64,000 nt of DNA from Mermis nigrescens (GCA_036768485.1 JAVLUZ010000771.1:612862-676861), one strand, 5' to 3'; numbered from the stretch's first letter, positions 1 to 14,249 are shown. The notes: generated by a model not told the origin, from the letters alone. Numbers and translations are program-made.

Positions 1-421
1 TATTCGTGTCTCTGGTGTTCCCGGAAATTTTCTTGAATTTTCTAGAATAGCTTTCGTGAAATTTGCAAGAAACTTTTAAGACATCCATAGGCATAAAGAA
101 GCTGGCCCACGGCCGAACTCTTGCATTTATTTAATCTCTTCTAGAAAGTCTTATGTTTACTCTTTGTTAAATGAATTGACCTTGATATTTCACAGCGCAC
201 ATCTTGTAAATTTAATATTAGCAGACATGTACATATTATTTTGTGTTGAAGGAAGATGGTAAGACTCTCGAAAATTGTTATAGTCATTTTTTGTACAATG
301 TTTCAAGATTGTGTATGGCAAAATGTACAAATTTCAACATTCCTCCAGTTTCAACGCATTTTACACGAAAAATTCAGGAAAATTCGTTCCATTATGCATA
401 CTTTCTTGGAGGGGTTGACAC

Positions 422-669
422 CACACCTGGGCGTGGGGGTTTGGGGGTATGCTCCCCCAGAAATCAAAAATATCCTCCCCAGAATTCAATTTTTTTAAAA
501 TTTTTTTTCTTGTTTTTTTTGAAATTTTTTAATGGCAATGAATAGTGCTTTAATGAGAAACGTCTAAAAATGGTGTTTTTTTTATCGCCATACCACCATT
601 TTTTAAGACCATTTTTTGACCTTCAAAAAATCTTGCACCCCCACAGAATTTTCTTGCTGCCCACGTATG
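422..669 (+). mobile_element. hAT-like MITE, family 1
   Basis: A 248-bp element that begins CACACCTGGGCGTGGGGG and ends GCTGCCCACGTATG. The two ends form a short imperfect inverted repeat (CAYACSTGGGC). It is flanked by GTTGACAC (414-421) and GTTGACGC (670-677), a 7/8 match to an 8-bp target-site duplication. The same sequence recurs more than ten times in this window on both strands. There is no coding capacity. Confidence 0.85.
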
Positions 670-726
670 GTTGACGCCCGCAGAATTCTACTGTACTGAC
701 GCTTGCAAAATGCTGGCTGACCCCCA

Positions 727-782
727 GAATTTTCAATTTTCGCATTGAGCTAATGAATTTTCAATTTTCGCATTGAGCTAAA
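727..782. repeat. 28-bp tandem duplication
   Basis: Two adjacent, almost identical 28-bp units beginning GAATTTTCAATTTTCGCATT. It is a simple local duplication in non-coding DNA just downstream of a MITE. Confidence 0.85.
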
Positions 783-2875
783 ATGCTGCTTTGAGCGCTT
801 TTAGCGCTTTTTGGCCGACAAAAGACCGTTTTTTCGACACTAGTCATTTTTGACTATATTTGATTCAATTTCATCGAGCTTTTTGAAAAACTTCTGACGT
901 TTTTGTGGTCTAGAACAAAAAACTATCAATAATGTCGGGAAATGGTGTTTTCGATGTGTACCCATCGCGTTTCAGTCCACAAAATGCAGTACAAAAACGT
1001 ATTTGATCTGACTTCCAATGCGGATTCCTCATGCTATCATAAACGGTTGCTACGCAAAACATTGAAAATTTTGAAGGCCGCTAAAAATTGTTTCGCCCAG
1101 GGCCGTTAGAATGCGTGGGCACGGCTCTGACTTTTTTGCATGCATATTTTGAAAACTGTCAGTTACTGCGACTCATAATTTGTGTGCAACTCCAAAAAGT
1201 GATATCACGTCAGTTTTGAATGAAGCAGCGATAGCTGATTTTCTGATTTTTCTATAACAAATTCAGTATTAAGATGGGATTTTCAATACTCCTTAACAAC
1301 GGATGGTTTAGAGAATCTCCTCAAAATCTAGAAGACTTCCAGAATTCGGAAGACTACTATAAGTTAATTCTTGAAATCAGTTTCATTCATTGAGGCGAAT
1401 GTGATTCGTACGAAATTCATGCCTTGTTAAGACCTACCATAATTTCCAATTTTCCACAACAAATCAGAGAAAATGTGCTTATTCAAGCATATCAGCAATT
1501 TTTGGCATAAAAGTGATATATTTTAGGACCTTCACGTCATGTACTCATTTTTGGATTTTTTTTATTTTATAAATTTTTCTATGTTTCTATGTTATAGAAG
1601 AAACTAGCATCGTCCGAAACTGTAAAAAATAGTGTTTGTTATGCGCGGCTATCGTTTATAACTTTTAAAAAACAGCACTTAATGTTCTGAGGCCTAATTC
1701 CTTATTTTCTATGCTTTACGTGTGTGGTCGCATACGTAATAAAACTACGAACACCAAGCGAAAATGCGACCAAAACGAAATCTATGAATTCTCGCTGCAT
1801 TTGCTACAAATGCTTCATTTTATTTTTATTTTATTTTATTTTCTACTCATTCTGATTATGTCTTTACCTTTATTATTGTTTTTTCATTTATGCAATATTT
1901 TATTTAGGCTTTTACTTTATTCTTCAATAATTTATTACTTTAATGTTTATTCTATTCGTTTTGATAATTCTTTATTTTCAAGTTTTTCACAAAACGCATT
2001 AAATGAATGAATAAAACTTTTTCAAAAAGACACAAAAAATTGGCACTGATTTGCCGCCGAATTTCAATATTTTTTCTCTATTTGTGGAAATACCGTGCTT
2101 TTATGCCAAACTACTGGTTTTTTACTGAAAGACGAGAAAAAGAGAGCTTGCATTCTCAATAAATTTATCGACAATTCTCAGCACTCTACTCGCTAACGTT
2201 TTGTTTTCCTTCCGAAGAAATTTCGATAATTTCGCGATTTAAGCAAACATGGGCAGCGTCTAAATTTTGGGAGAAGACGTTCTGCGGGTCCAAAAATTTT
2301 CAGAGGGCAAAAAGCCGAAAAATTAAGGGTATAGGCAAAAAGGCTATTTTCGACGTTTTGTTTTCAAGCTCTATCAATTGACATCAAAAAATCGCAAAAC
2401 TTGTTTACAAATATTATCCTGGGAGGAACTTCCGATTCTAGGGGTGGGATATTATTTTGAATTTTGAGAATTTAGATCTCCAACCATAGATGGGCATCAA
2501 CCGAATTCTAAGGGGTCCGATAGATCAAAATCGCCAAAAATAGTCATAAAAAATAAATAAATAATATAATATAATCCAATGTGTGCCCTCGACCCTCCAC
2601 TCGCCCGCGTGTGCTTTTAAGTTATATAATTCATGTTCTGAGCTTCGTTTTCATTAATCACCCTGTTTTTGAATCGCCCGTTGAGTTCGCGTTATTTACT
2701 CCGTTTATAATTTTCATGTTATATTCCGGCATGATTGGTGACTTCCCTTTGCTTTTTGATAATAATAATAATGCCGGTATTTTTTTGTAGGGATTGTTTT
2801 GATAAATTTGTGGTAATAATATTTTTAATACAATTTCTTTAAATTTTCGAAAATGATTATCTGTTGTCGTCATAG

Positions 2876-3085
2876 ATGATTTCGGTCGAGCGAATCCTCG
2901 AATACTCCGACTTGCCAGCCGAACAATCGACCGTTCAAAAGATGCCGGGCCAGCCGAAAATCCTGCTAGCCGAAAATTGGCCTCGAACTGGCCGAATAGT
3001 TTTTAACGGCGTGACTTTGAATTATTCATCGAACGGCGATTACGCTTTGAAAGATTTGTCGTTTACGGTAGAAGATGGCGAAAAA
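2876..3085 (+). CDS. ABCC4: ABCC/MRP4-like transporter, exon at the TMD2-NBD2 boundary
   Basis: This exon encodes 70 residues starting MISVERILEYSDLPAE and ending EDGEK, open throughout, with an AG acceptor at 2874-2875 and a GT donor at 3086. It covers the linker after the second transmembrane domain (the ISVERI-EY-DLP motif is typical of the ABCC4 branch) and the first beta strands of NBD2. ABCC4/MRP4 proteins export organic anions, cyclic nucleotides and conjugates through the plasma membrane using ATP. The exon ends just before Walker A, in phase 0, and joins the exon at 4333 in frame. The transmembrane exons are upstream of the window. The leading ATG is an internal methionine, not the start. 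The ABCC family is certain; ABCC4-like is my best subfamily guess. Confidence 0.93.
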
Positions 3086-4332
3086 GTAATTAAAATCGAA
3101 TAATTGCGATAAATTTTGCGATAAAATTCCTAAAAATTATGATTATGGTAATTGATAATTATAAACCAGAAATACCATCGACTCGCATCAAAGCAATCTT
3201 TATTTAATTATCGTGCAACAGGAAAGTTTTGTTTTTCCTGATAAGAAAAACAAAAACATCTTATAGAGTGACAGACAACTGTCCTTTACACTCTTATTCT
3301 TATCCCTAATTATCAGTAAAAAAGTGTCCGAAAATACTTTTTAGAAAAATCCTTGTTTATCCCATAGATTTATTATTTTGTCCAGCTCTGCTCGAAATTT
3401 ATAAATTCGATTTGACTGGCCTACGCCAGGCATCAAATTCCTTCATGGCTAATATAGGCTGCAATCAATTCCGTCGTCGCATATTTTGACATTGGGCTTA
3501 AGTTTAAAGACTTCAGCCTCTGTGTATTAAAACTCGGCTTAAGCTAGGCTTAAACGGGACCTCAAATCTATAAACTCGTGAGCGAACTTCAAATTTAACA
3601 TAAGACTGAGTGTGTTCGTGATTAAAAATGCTGTCCTTAACTTTTTTCCGGAGTAAGTGTAGCAATAATGTGTATTTTACTAGTCATTTTTTCCATTTTC
3701 GTTCCGATTTATCCGAGTGATTTTGAATCATTAAAGATTTTGGAGTGAATTATAAGTCTGCCTGAAAGCCTAATAAGTCAAACTTAATGTGAAAGTACAG
3801 TTGTATCTTAGCCTACACTCTTTTAAATTTAATTGCATTGCTTGCATTAGACGCTAATTAGAAATTAGAATTATTTAATAAAATAATTATTCGAATTAAT
3901 AAACTAATTAATTAATTTTTATTAGACGCTGCATTTAAATAATTTTATAAGTATAGAATATAATTGAATTAAATTTTGAAATCGTCAAAAACTAAAATTA
4001 ATTTAAAAATAGAAAGCAAATAAAACATGCAGGATTAAACGATTAAGTAGATTAAAGAGATTAAACAAGTTATATAAGAATAATATCGATTGAATGAATA
4101 AGCAAAATTTAGAAGGTCGTTATTTCTCGATATTATCTCTTTCTGGCATTTTAGACTTACTCGCATACAATTCACCAACATACACGTGATTAAGCTATTC
4201 AACCAATTATTCCGGCGGATTTATTAACTTATCAATTTATCAATTTTATTGAATTCTTAATCTATTAATTTATTATTTTTATAATGTATTTATTATTAAT
4301 TAAGTTTTTGGTCCAAATTTTGTTAACTTCAG
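3086..4332 (+). other. intron of the ABCC4-like gene
   Basis: GT at 3086-3087 and AG at 4331-4332. The interior is AT-rich, especially 3840-4080, with no recognisable element or open frame. Confidence 0.85.
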
Positions 4333-4488
4333 ATTGGCATAGTTGGGCGGACGGGCGCCGGAAAAAGTAGCATATTAAACGCAGTGTTTCGATTGTCGAA
4401 ATTCGAAGGCCAAATCACTATAGACGGCGTTGATACGCGCCTTATCGATTTGCATGAATTGCGAAGAAAAATTTGCATAATCCCTCAG
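4333..4488 (+). CDS. ABCC4: ABCC/MRP4-like transporter, Walker A and Q-loop exon
   Basis: A 52-codon, phase-0 exon that starts [13 protein letters not shown], the Walker A P-loop of ABCC NBD2, and ends at ICIIPQ, the glutamine of the Q-loop. Flanking splice sites are clean: AG at 4331-4332 and GT at 4489-4490. Between the motifs lies the usual [15 protein letters not shown] stretch of ABCC proteins. The P-loop lysine binds ATP phosphates and the Q-loop links ATP sites to the membrane domain. All key residues are intact, so the domain looks functional. Confidence 0.96.
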
Positions 4489-5004
4489 GTAAATAAATAC
4501 CGCATTATTGGACTAGATTGAATAAAAAATATATCGCTGATAGTCCTAGAATTATTCGGATAAATCGAGACTAATTTATTCACTAACAGAAATTTTCGGA
4601 GTGAACGATTGAGTATTTCTCAATTTGTAAAGAATACTTTCCGCAACTGATTTTTTAGTTTAAAAATTTTTCTTATATAATTCGCTTTTTTCATAAACGC
4701 ACGGTTACTGCACAATGCGGAGCGACACAACTTAATACTTGAGTTCTTGTTCTCTTTAATATAAAACTGGATTGTTGGTAGTCTACTTAGACTCCCAGAA
4801 TCGATAAAGGAGTAATTTCATTGAAAAATAAGAATAAATGGTTGCTCGAATAGTGATTAACATGAATTTTTTGCAAAAGTGTTCGAAAAAAATCAAAAAA
4901 TGTAGATTAAAGTAGTTTTTGCGCCATTTTAGCTTTTATATAAGGTTTTGAGACAATTTTGGCTCAAGAAATTCTTTGGCTGACTTGTAAGACCGACTGA
5001 CTAC

Positions 5005-5269
5005 CATACCTGGGCGTGGGGGTTTGCGGTATGCAACTCCTCTAGAAACCTAAATACCCCCTCCTCCCAGAAAGCAAAATACCCCCAGAATCCAATTTTT
5101 GAAATTAGTTTTCTTTTTTCGCAATTTTTCGATGCCAATGGATAGTGCTCGATGAGAAACATTGAAAAATGGTGTTTTTAGCCGAACCACCATTTTTAAG
5201 GCCAATATTTTGACCTTTGAAAAAATCTTGCACCCCCAACCCCCAGAACTTTGGTGCCGCCCATCTATG
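5005..5269 (+). mobile_element. hAT-like MITE, family 1, perfect target-site duplication
   Basis: A 265-bp copy with the family ends CATACCTGGGCGTG and CGCCCATCTATG. The flanks are CTGACTAC at 4997-5004 and CTGACTAC at 5270-5277, an exact 8-bp duplication. This is the size expected of the hAT superfamily. Confidence 0.9.
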
Positions 5270-5474
5270 CTGACTACCCTCTAACCAGCCAAAATATGCA
5301 TCTTTGGTCCTTAGGATGCGAAAAATTCAAAAAATAATTTCAAAAAACCTGAAAGGGACCAAAAAATTGTCGAAGGGAAGAAAATAATTCAGAAGCATCC
5401 CACTATCAAAAATAATATTTGTGCGTAGAAAAACATTATAAGTATTTAGGAAAAATAGCAGATTATATTATGTG

Positions 5475-6211
5475 ACTAAGCAGAAGAAAATGCTCCGATG
5501 GAACAAAAAAGATGAATACACTTGGAATTGTGGATTATTAAGGATGTAAAAGGAGGGGACTAGGAGAATCTACCTAAAGTCGCAAAATCTGCTAAAAATC
5601 ACACTTTCTCTAAGCAACGCAAAAAATCGAAGTATATTCTGCGGCCTCTAAAAAGTGTCTTTTTTAAATAATTTTCAAAATTTCAGATAATAAACGAAAT
5701 CTATAATGTTTCCTTTTTTAAATTGCTGGCAAGTAGCAACTACTGACTAGCTTCGTATCCTGATTGAAAGAAAACTTAGTGGTATTGTATTTAAAGTTGT
5801 TTTATTTTGCTATGAGCATTATAGCAAGCGTATAGCAGAGCCGATTGATTAGTGCACACAATCGTTACGGGCATGCTAGTGTACCTACATTTAGTCTGTT
5901 TCAAGTCAACTCACGCGTTTCCTACTGTTTTGAAGCAACAATTCTCGCAATTGTTTTGGATGCATCGATGTTTGCTATTTCATTCAATTGGCTTAGAAAG
6001 ACTGTTACTCGATATCATTTCCCATAGCTGCTGCATAGCTACCGCAGAATATATCTTCGATTTTTTGCGTTGCTTAGAGAAAGTCTGATTTTTAGCAGAT
6101 TTTGCGACTTTAGGTAGATTCTTCCTAGTCCCTCCTTTTACATCCTTAATAATCCACAATTCCAAGTATATTCATCTTTTTTCTTCCATCGGAGCATTTT
6201 TCTTTGCTAGT
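5475..6211. mobile_element. 737-bp foldback transposon with about 170-bp inverted ends
   Basis: The left arm 5475-5644 and right arm 6042-6211 are inverted copies, with outer edges reading ACTAGCAAAGAAAAATGCTCC in the best-preserved copy. The roughly 400-bp centre has no protein-like frame. A second long copy is at 50885-51584 and an arm fragment at 35471-35660. I could not identify a target-site duplication, so the superfamily is unknown. Confidence 0.8.
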
Positions 6212-7299
6212 ACCCTACTTTTAATTAGCATGATTTCAGTGCATCAGTCAGCAAACTTACATACAGTAACATACCACAATAATGACAGCATTCCAAGAAC
6301 GCGGAAAACAATATTGTTCTTAACATAAATTAATTGCCTCTAAACTTAAAAAATATTGTTTAAAAAAAAGACTCTCTAGATTTTATAACTGTCTACCTTT
6401 TGAAATCAATCAGACTGCATAGAATTTAAAACTGAGTTAGATATGCTCTTGATTGTCGGAAGTATAAAGCTGACTATTTTTTATTAGCTATAGTAAATAT
6501 ATGTTACATTCTAAACAGTCCTGTAAGTTATAGAGGTCGTTCCACATTTAAATTAACTTGGAAACGACATATAACGTACCTACGGGACTTACTTAAGCAC
6601 CCGGCTACACTTAGCGCTGGTCAGGTTGCTAGGGCGAAACGCCGGACTCAACCACACGACCTCAATAACTACGGTCTCAAACTCCTCGACTCAAATTCGT
6701 CCGTACCTACGGAACCATTGGCAGCTATGCCCTAAAAATCTAACGCAGTAGTAAATAAGTAACCCCGGAATTCTTGCCCTAGGTCAGTTGACCTATTTTG
6801 GACCAAAATAATAATTAACGCAAAAAGCTTTGTTAACTTGCTTTCGCCAGAGAATACCTATGGCGAAAAACTATTTCTTTTCTGGTTCCTACGAGCACAA
6901 TGAACAATGAAAACAACAAAAAAGAGCTCTCAACCAGCCAAGTCATCTTACATAAAAATTATGAAATAATTTTTATGATTTTTTAAATTGAAATTTGGGT
7001 GTTTGAATTTGCGATAAAGAAAATAATCAAAAGACAGTCACTTGGATTATTTAAGCCGAGTAATAAAATAAGGGCCGTCCACCAATTCCGAACTAAACGC
7101 GATTGATCACTATGAAAAAGTATTGAAAAATGAGCTTGCTAAGCGAGAGTTGTAAACTAAGAGAAACTTAAAATTTAAACCTATTATTAAATTATGAAGA
7201 GAATTGTAAAAGATTTTAAACTTCAAGAAAATTGAAAAGGTGGGATGTTGGTAAACTAAAAAACAAAGTTTTTCGGCAAAAATTCAAGAACTTCACGCA

Positions 7300-9700
7300 A
7301 ATATCAAGTGTAAGGAACACTAACGCTCAGATCTGGTAGTAAAATAAATTTGTAATATAAACTACATATTAACAACAAATGAATTGTGCAAACTTTACAA
7401 AATCTACTAAGTGTAGAGAATACTAACAGTCAGATTCCCAATTCTGATTTTACGTAGAAAAAAACTAGAATTTTACTTTATTTTTATCCTATTCCGACCT
7501 CGCCCGACTTCTGAACAGAGAAGTGGCGAACAAAAAATGTACAAACACGTATTTTCCACTGTCCACCACATTGTAAACTTTAAAAATCTGAACCTAACGC
7601 CCATTGAATGTAAATAAATTCGGTTCGGGCCAGTTTGTTGCCCTTTGATTGTAGTAGGTTTATACGTGCCAAACTTATGTTCCGCAAAATATTTGATATG
7701 ATTTATCATTCAAAAATACGAAAAAAACTTTACACCTCAGATTTCGAACTTTACACCCCATAAACAACTCAATATAACGTTTTTTTGAAACGCGGCTCGC
7801 TTCGACGTGTAGCCATTAGAAGTTACTTTATTTATATTTTATTTAATTAACCCCAACTTTGGCAGAGAAATCTTGGACAAAATCTGTTTTTTTACTCATC
7901 CACTAGAGAGTAAAGTTTAAAACCCTGGTACTAACTGCGTATTGATTGTAGAAAAGTTTCCTGGTAAGCACAAGATAGCCTCTTGATCCGAAGTACATTT
8001 CTGTCAGAAAAATTCTAGTCGGATTCGTAATTTTGATATTGCTCCGATATTACTTCAACATTTATGGAAAATATATCTCCATAATGTTTTAAAGACAAAT
8101 AAACATTAGGTTTAAACTACTTTGCAACATACTGCTGAGTGTAAGCAAGCGCGCCCAACTGACGTATATATTTCATTCCCTGTAAATTTTTATATCTCAG
8201 GAAAAATTTCGCTTTTCGCAATGCTCTAGAACAAAGGCTAACATGCAGTTTAAAATGTTACTCGGATATTATGATCAACATTTATGAAAAATTATGTCTC
8301 TACAATGGTCTGAGGACAAATAAATAATGAGTGTAAACTACTTTACATCACTGTTGGATGTAAACAAACGCGCCTACGTGACGTCTCACATTTGATCCTT
8401 TGAAAATTTTTAGACTCCAGGAAAAAATTAGGTTTCTGGAATGCTCAAAAACGAAGATAAATACATATGCAGTGTAAACTTCATGTAAACACCTAGTGTA
8501 AAGAAGAATTTTGGTCAGATTCGTAATTTTGATATTGTTCCGATATTACGATTAATATTTTATGAAAAAAAATTAAGTCTCCATAATGTTCTATGGGCAA
8601 ACTAACAGTTGGTATAAACCACTTTACAACACTGTAGAGTGTAAACATATGCGCCAGACTGGCATATCAAATTTGATTCCTGGTCCATTTCTAGACTTAA
8701 TAATCGTGTCCCTGACTCGTAACCGGAGAAGCAGGCAGAAAAAACAAGACAGAAACGCATTTTAAACTCCAAATTTTTGACTTTACACTCGCTAAATATT
8801 AATGTATAGACAATTTGCTTTGACATGCACCCGATATAAAGCACTTTATTTTTATTCTATTGGACTTATCCCGACTTTTGGACGGAGAAAGTGGCGGAAC
8901 AAAAAACGCAACAAAAACGTATTTTCCATGATTTAGAACACTGTAAACTTTAAATTCCATACCGAACTCCCCATCGAGTTTAAAGAAATTCGGTTTGGTA
9001 CAATTTGTAGGTTTTTAAAGTCGTAGTACATTTCTGTGTGCCAAAATTCTCTTGCAAAAATTATTTGGTATGATTTATTAATCAAAAATTCGGAAAAAAC
9101 GTGTTTTTCTCGCCCATTTTTTACCTTCTGATTTCGAACTTTACACCCCCATAAATAACTGAATATTGAGTTTTTTAAATGCGGTTTGCTCCGATGTGTA
9201 GCCCCTGAGAGGCACTTCATTACTGCTGTATTCAATTTAATCCTGACTCATGAGCGAAAAATTTGGCAGAGAAATCTTAGTTGAAATCCGTTTTTTGCTA
9301 CCATCCACTAGAGTGTAAACTTTAAACCCCAGGATCTAACTCACCATAGAGCGTAGAAGACTTTGCTTGCATGCATAATGTAGCCCTTGATCCGCTCTAC
9401 ATTTCTGTCAAAAAACATTTTAAAAAACTCATAACCGGAGTTAGTATCAGACATAGGCAGGTTGAAAACTCGACCAAAAAGTGCTTTTTCACCCAGATTT
9501 ACGCACTCTTTAAACTGCCATTCGATAACTAATGCGAATTTCAAAAACAAAAAAATGTTGTTCTGTAGAATTTATCCCTCTATAATCCTATGCTGTTCAA
9601 TTCTTCGAGTCATCAATACTCAGTTGTCCACATGCCGCATTATAAATGTCCCAAAATTTGTCCTATGTTATAACGTTACACAAAAACTTTACACCTTCTT
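7300..9700. repeat. complex array of diverged TGTAAAC-rich repeats
   Basis: Long diverged direct repeats. The block starting near 7475 (ACTTTATTTTTATCCTATTCC) recurs near 7820, 8840 and 9212, and the 7.47-8.01 kb stretch matches 8.84-9.42 kb as a unit about 1.37 kb apart. Between them a second unit of about 250 bp occurs three times (near 8030, 8260 and 8515), each with TGTAAAC-type motifs and GCGCC segments. It looks like an old satellite or a decayed transposon array in the intron. A small related piece lies near 35790. Confidence 0.65.
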
Positions 9701-9918
9701 TATACAGTCAGTTTTGAGTTTCAAGAGGAACAAAAACCGCACCTTCCAGAAGTGTCCTATTATAGCTGTAGAGGGGGTGCACAGGTGTTAGCGGTACCAA
9801 GTATATTATACAGATGCGCTAACGCGCTACCCAAGATAATAGGTTATTTGAAAGCTAGGATGATTAGAAGTGTTTTATAATAACCCTAATACGTTCCTTG
9901 CAGAACATTGTCCTTTAG

Positions 9919-10113
<195 letters not shown>

Positions 10114-10228
10114 TAAGATAAACACGCGAATTGAGAAATAAAACGATAAATAAATTAAAAATGAAATTGAGACAGTGCCTACTTGTAGTGTTAAGGACTA
10201 ATTCAAGAATAATGACACTAATTACATT

Positions 10229-10571
<343 letters not shown>

Positions 10572-11749
10572 AGCAAATAAAGAGAAAACTAAATTTCGTA
10601 AATCTAATTTTGAGAATATTTAGATTTGGATATAATTCATTGTATTAAAACAAATTATATTAAATAAAATTTGTTTTTTTTTTAAATTGAATTCACTCCG
10701 ATGCGTGGAATCCATGATCTTTTTTTACGTGCATTATTTATTCTTCTGTTCGTCAGTATTAATCTGAGATAATTAGACGCTTCTGTCCCATGTGCATATG
10801 GGCCAGAATGGTTCTGCTGATCTACGCGAAATGGCTGCCCCCCAGAAATATCGATTTTTCGAAGAAAACATTCACAGGAGGCGTGTTTTGCAGCGTTTTT
10901 ACCCAACTCGAAAGTGTCAAATTTTTTGCTGAAAAGGCAATTTTCTAAACAAAATTTTAGGCCGATACCTAAAATTCCCATTCTGCATTATGTCACGCTT
11001 GTCACTCTTTGGATGCGTTTATCGATAGCTGTTTCGAACTTTGAGTATCGATAGTTTAGATTTAACTCGCGCTTCTGTCGTCTGCGTACAAAGTCGTCCG
11101 AAGATTGCTTACACGATGTATTTAAACACCATCTAAAAACTACAGTATGAGGGATTAATGGGCCTTATCACTTCAGGGGCGGATTTACGGGGGCGGGAAG
11201 TAGGAGGGGCTACCGCCACCTCACTGTTTCAAAATATTTGGTGAGATAAAGGATAGATATGTTTTTTGCTATGATTTTTAACCTTAGACCATCGTTATTT
11301 CTCAAATTTTCACAGCGCAATACCTACTCGAATTTATTAAATTCATTCACTTTCTTAATAACGTCGAAGCCATATTTTTGTAGTTTTCTTCCATTTTTTA
11401 GAATAAATTCTTTAATATTTTTCAGCTTCACGCTGCTCCGAATGCACAAACTTAGGAAATGATGAAGCAGTTCAAGTCTCTTGAACGCCTTTCTGTCTAA
11501 ATTTCATTAATTTTTCAGCGTTGCGTTTCGCGTTAGGTTTTCGCAAAGGGTAATGAAGTTCAAGCGATTTTTGAACATAATTTATTTGATATTGTGAAAT
11601 TTTTTGATAAATTTTTCTGCACTAGAAATCCTTTCGACGACCAAAAATAGACAATGCAAAACGACGGAGAAACGCTACTGCAACTTGAATAAAGGGCTTT
11701 CGCACCTATTTTTCGATGTTTTGGAAAAAGTTAGATTACTGCCATAGTT

Positions 11750-12025
11750 GTCACAACATGACCGATCTGCGGGAGGGTCACCTGGTCTGGGGCGTCAAAA
11801 ATTGAACTTTTCTTGGGTCAAAATAAGCTAAGAAACTGGTATGAATGCTGAAATAGTATTATAACTACGTTATTTCGTAACGTTTGGTCAATCCGATCAT
11901 TTTTAGAGAAACTTTCTAATTTTCATCCGTTTTTGGCTTTCGTCTTCTGCTTCAATTTTCCCAGAAAATTTCCTCTTTTTATATACCGGGGGTCTTAACG
12001 CCCAAACCCCTCGCTTGCAAGTCCG
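11750..12025 (-). mobile_element. MITE, family 3
   Basis: About 275 bp, similar in order and wording to the copies at 26.05-26.65 kb and 42.3-42.9 kb: a GACCGATCTGCGGG-like end, a middle with TTTCATCCGTTTTTGGC, and a C-rich far end. Ends are approximate. There is no coding sequence. Confidence 0.6.
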
Positions 12026-12143
12026 GTACCGTCTCTTTACGAAAATCCTAGATTCTCTTCTACCGCTTCAGAGTAGATTACACTCTTTACACTTTAGCGT
12101 TTGAGTAGTGTAAAGTCCAAGTTTTGATAATGACCACCTGTGA

Positions 12144-12428
<285 letters not shown>

Positions 12429-13365
12429 TGATTTATTTGTCGCGCAACTATTTATCTATGACTTATATTGTGTTATAGTAATGAAAAACATTGGTGCTTT
12501 ACAACGCAATTTGGAAAACTTTTGTTTGATTTTCACTCGTTACTTCGACATTTTTTATTTAATTAAGCTGCATCGTGTGCCATGTTCTCATTCTTTTCAC
12601 TTTCATAAAATTTTATGCCTTTTTTTGCGTTTAGCCCATAATTTTGGCCTTTACTTTACTTCATTTTGCCTGTGCATTTAACACGTGCGCCATTTGTTCT
12701 ATTTTTTCATCCGCGTTATTAGCTCTCCATTTAGAGACTAATTGACAGTTTGCGGAATGGCATCTCAAGTTTCTCCCGAATATTCAGAAATCGTCTCAAA
12801 TTTCCATTATTCAAGTGCTAAATTGTGTTTTTTGTTTTTGGCCATTGCTCTTTGTCTGAATTTAGATAATCGTTTTTCAGGTATTGAACGTTTTCCAAAA
12901 AATCAAAGACTTTTTGAAAATTTTGTGAAGGCGATGTTTTGAGAATTTTGTGAGAAAAAAGGGAGCAATATGTTTTGATATATACTACGTATGTTCATGC
13001 TGCAAATATCGTAAAACCATTGAAAAAATTAGATAAAAAACAAATATAAGGCAACAAAATTATGCTTTTTTGGTCAACACAAGTTTGTTTGCAAGCTACA
13101 ACTGAAATAATAAATCACTAGGAATGTCAATCAAAATTTTTTCATTCAAATTGTCATAAAAACGTCTCAATTTTTATTTATTCTTCTTGGATTAAAAATT
13201 GTCAATTCTATTATTTGTTTTAGTTTGATTTTGTGAGTTTTTATCAAGTAACGTTTTAATTGTGTTTGGATTCTACAAAGAGGTTTGGGTTACTAAGATT
13301 CGATGCGTATAATTAATTATTGTTTAATTATTATCATTATTATTAATTATTATTAATTATTATCC

Positions 13366-13494
13366 ATTGGCATCAAAAAATTGCGAAAAAACTAAAAAAA
13401 ATTCAAAAATTAAATTCTGGGGGGGTATTTTGATTTCTGGGGGTTATTTTGGTTTCTGGGGGTGTATACCCCCAAACCCCCACGCCCAGGTGTG
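13366..13494 (-). mobile_element. half copy of MITE family 1
   Basis: Contains the CCATTGGCATCAAAAAATTG segment and the G-rich end closing CGCCCAGGTGTG, in reverse orientation. The other half of the element is absent here. Confidence 0.75.
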
Positions 13495-13860
13495 GTTCCA
13501 TCTCGGACGCTACTTATAAACGATTTCTGAGCGTTTTAGTATGATAAAACGCATGTTCCTGTGCATTAGCACCTGCATGCTTTTTGGCCTGAAAATTTTG
13601 AAAAAAGTGGTGCTTATACACGAGTAAATACGGTAGAACAATAATCTCCAGTCATTAATACGCATCACTGAGGACCTTGATTTTATAAGTTTTTCAAAGC
13701 AGTATATCCGGAATTTCGCATTTAAATGATACACGAGTACGGCGTAGCCGAAAATGGATGCAATATTTTTCTCTTATTCGTTTAGTTCTGCTCAAATGCT
13801 GTATAAATAAGCTTAAAAATTTTTTGGCAACCGGACCCAGAACCTGTGACTGTTTTTATC

Positions 13861-13942
13861 CCCTTACCACCATTTTTAAGGCCATTTTTTTACCTTCAAA
13901 AAATCTTGCACCCCTCCAGAATTTTCTTGCTGCCCACGTATG
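13861..13942 (+). mobile_element. half copy of MITE family 1
   Basis: Matches only the right half of the family (ACCACCATTTTTAAGGCCAT to CTGCCCACGTATG). It may be the displaced other part of the copy at 13366-13494, inverted. Confidence 0.7.
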
Positions 13943-14114
13943 GATAGAATAGTATTTTGAGAAGTAAGCAGGGTACATACATACATACCATTGAAGAATA
14001 AATTGACCAATAAAAGATAAGTATACCTAAACCTCATCTGTGTGCCATTTAGTCTACCAAACGGTTTTAGCTTAATTGATCCACCAATTCTAAGGAAGCT
14101 GCTTATTGGCTATT

Positions 14115-14249
14115 CCACTACACAAACAAATTAGACTTTACATATGCATTGTTCATTCTCTTTAGCTAAATACAGCTCGTTGTAAGCGTAAAAGGCGGAG
14201 CTTGCTCACGCCCAAACAGCGTTAGTTAGGTACATAACTCAGTGTTCAT
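14115..14249 (+). repeat. left inverted terminal repeat of the DIRS element
   Basis: 135 bp from CCACTACACAAAC to AGTGTTCAT. It is the reverse complement of 18894-19027, with a single difference near the outer edge (ACACAAAC here, AACAAAC on the right). Confidence 0.96.

Larger units (their letters stand above)
1..2875 (+). other. upstream intron or non-coding DNA before the ABC transporter exons
   Basis: No convincing exon is seen here. The second transmembrane domain of the transporter must lie upstream, so this stretch is probably intron. It contains one hAT-like MITE (422-669), a short tandem duplication (727-782), AT-rich low-complexity sequence around 1800-2000 and degraded MITE-like sequence at about 2250-2530. 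The few open frames are short, AT-biased and lack protein-like composition. Confidence 0.6.

Noticed and set aside
1711..2010. A 99-codon plus-strand frame in AT-rich DNA
   Set aside because: The sequence is T-rich and low complexity, with no homologous motif or splice context.
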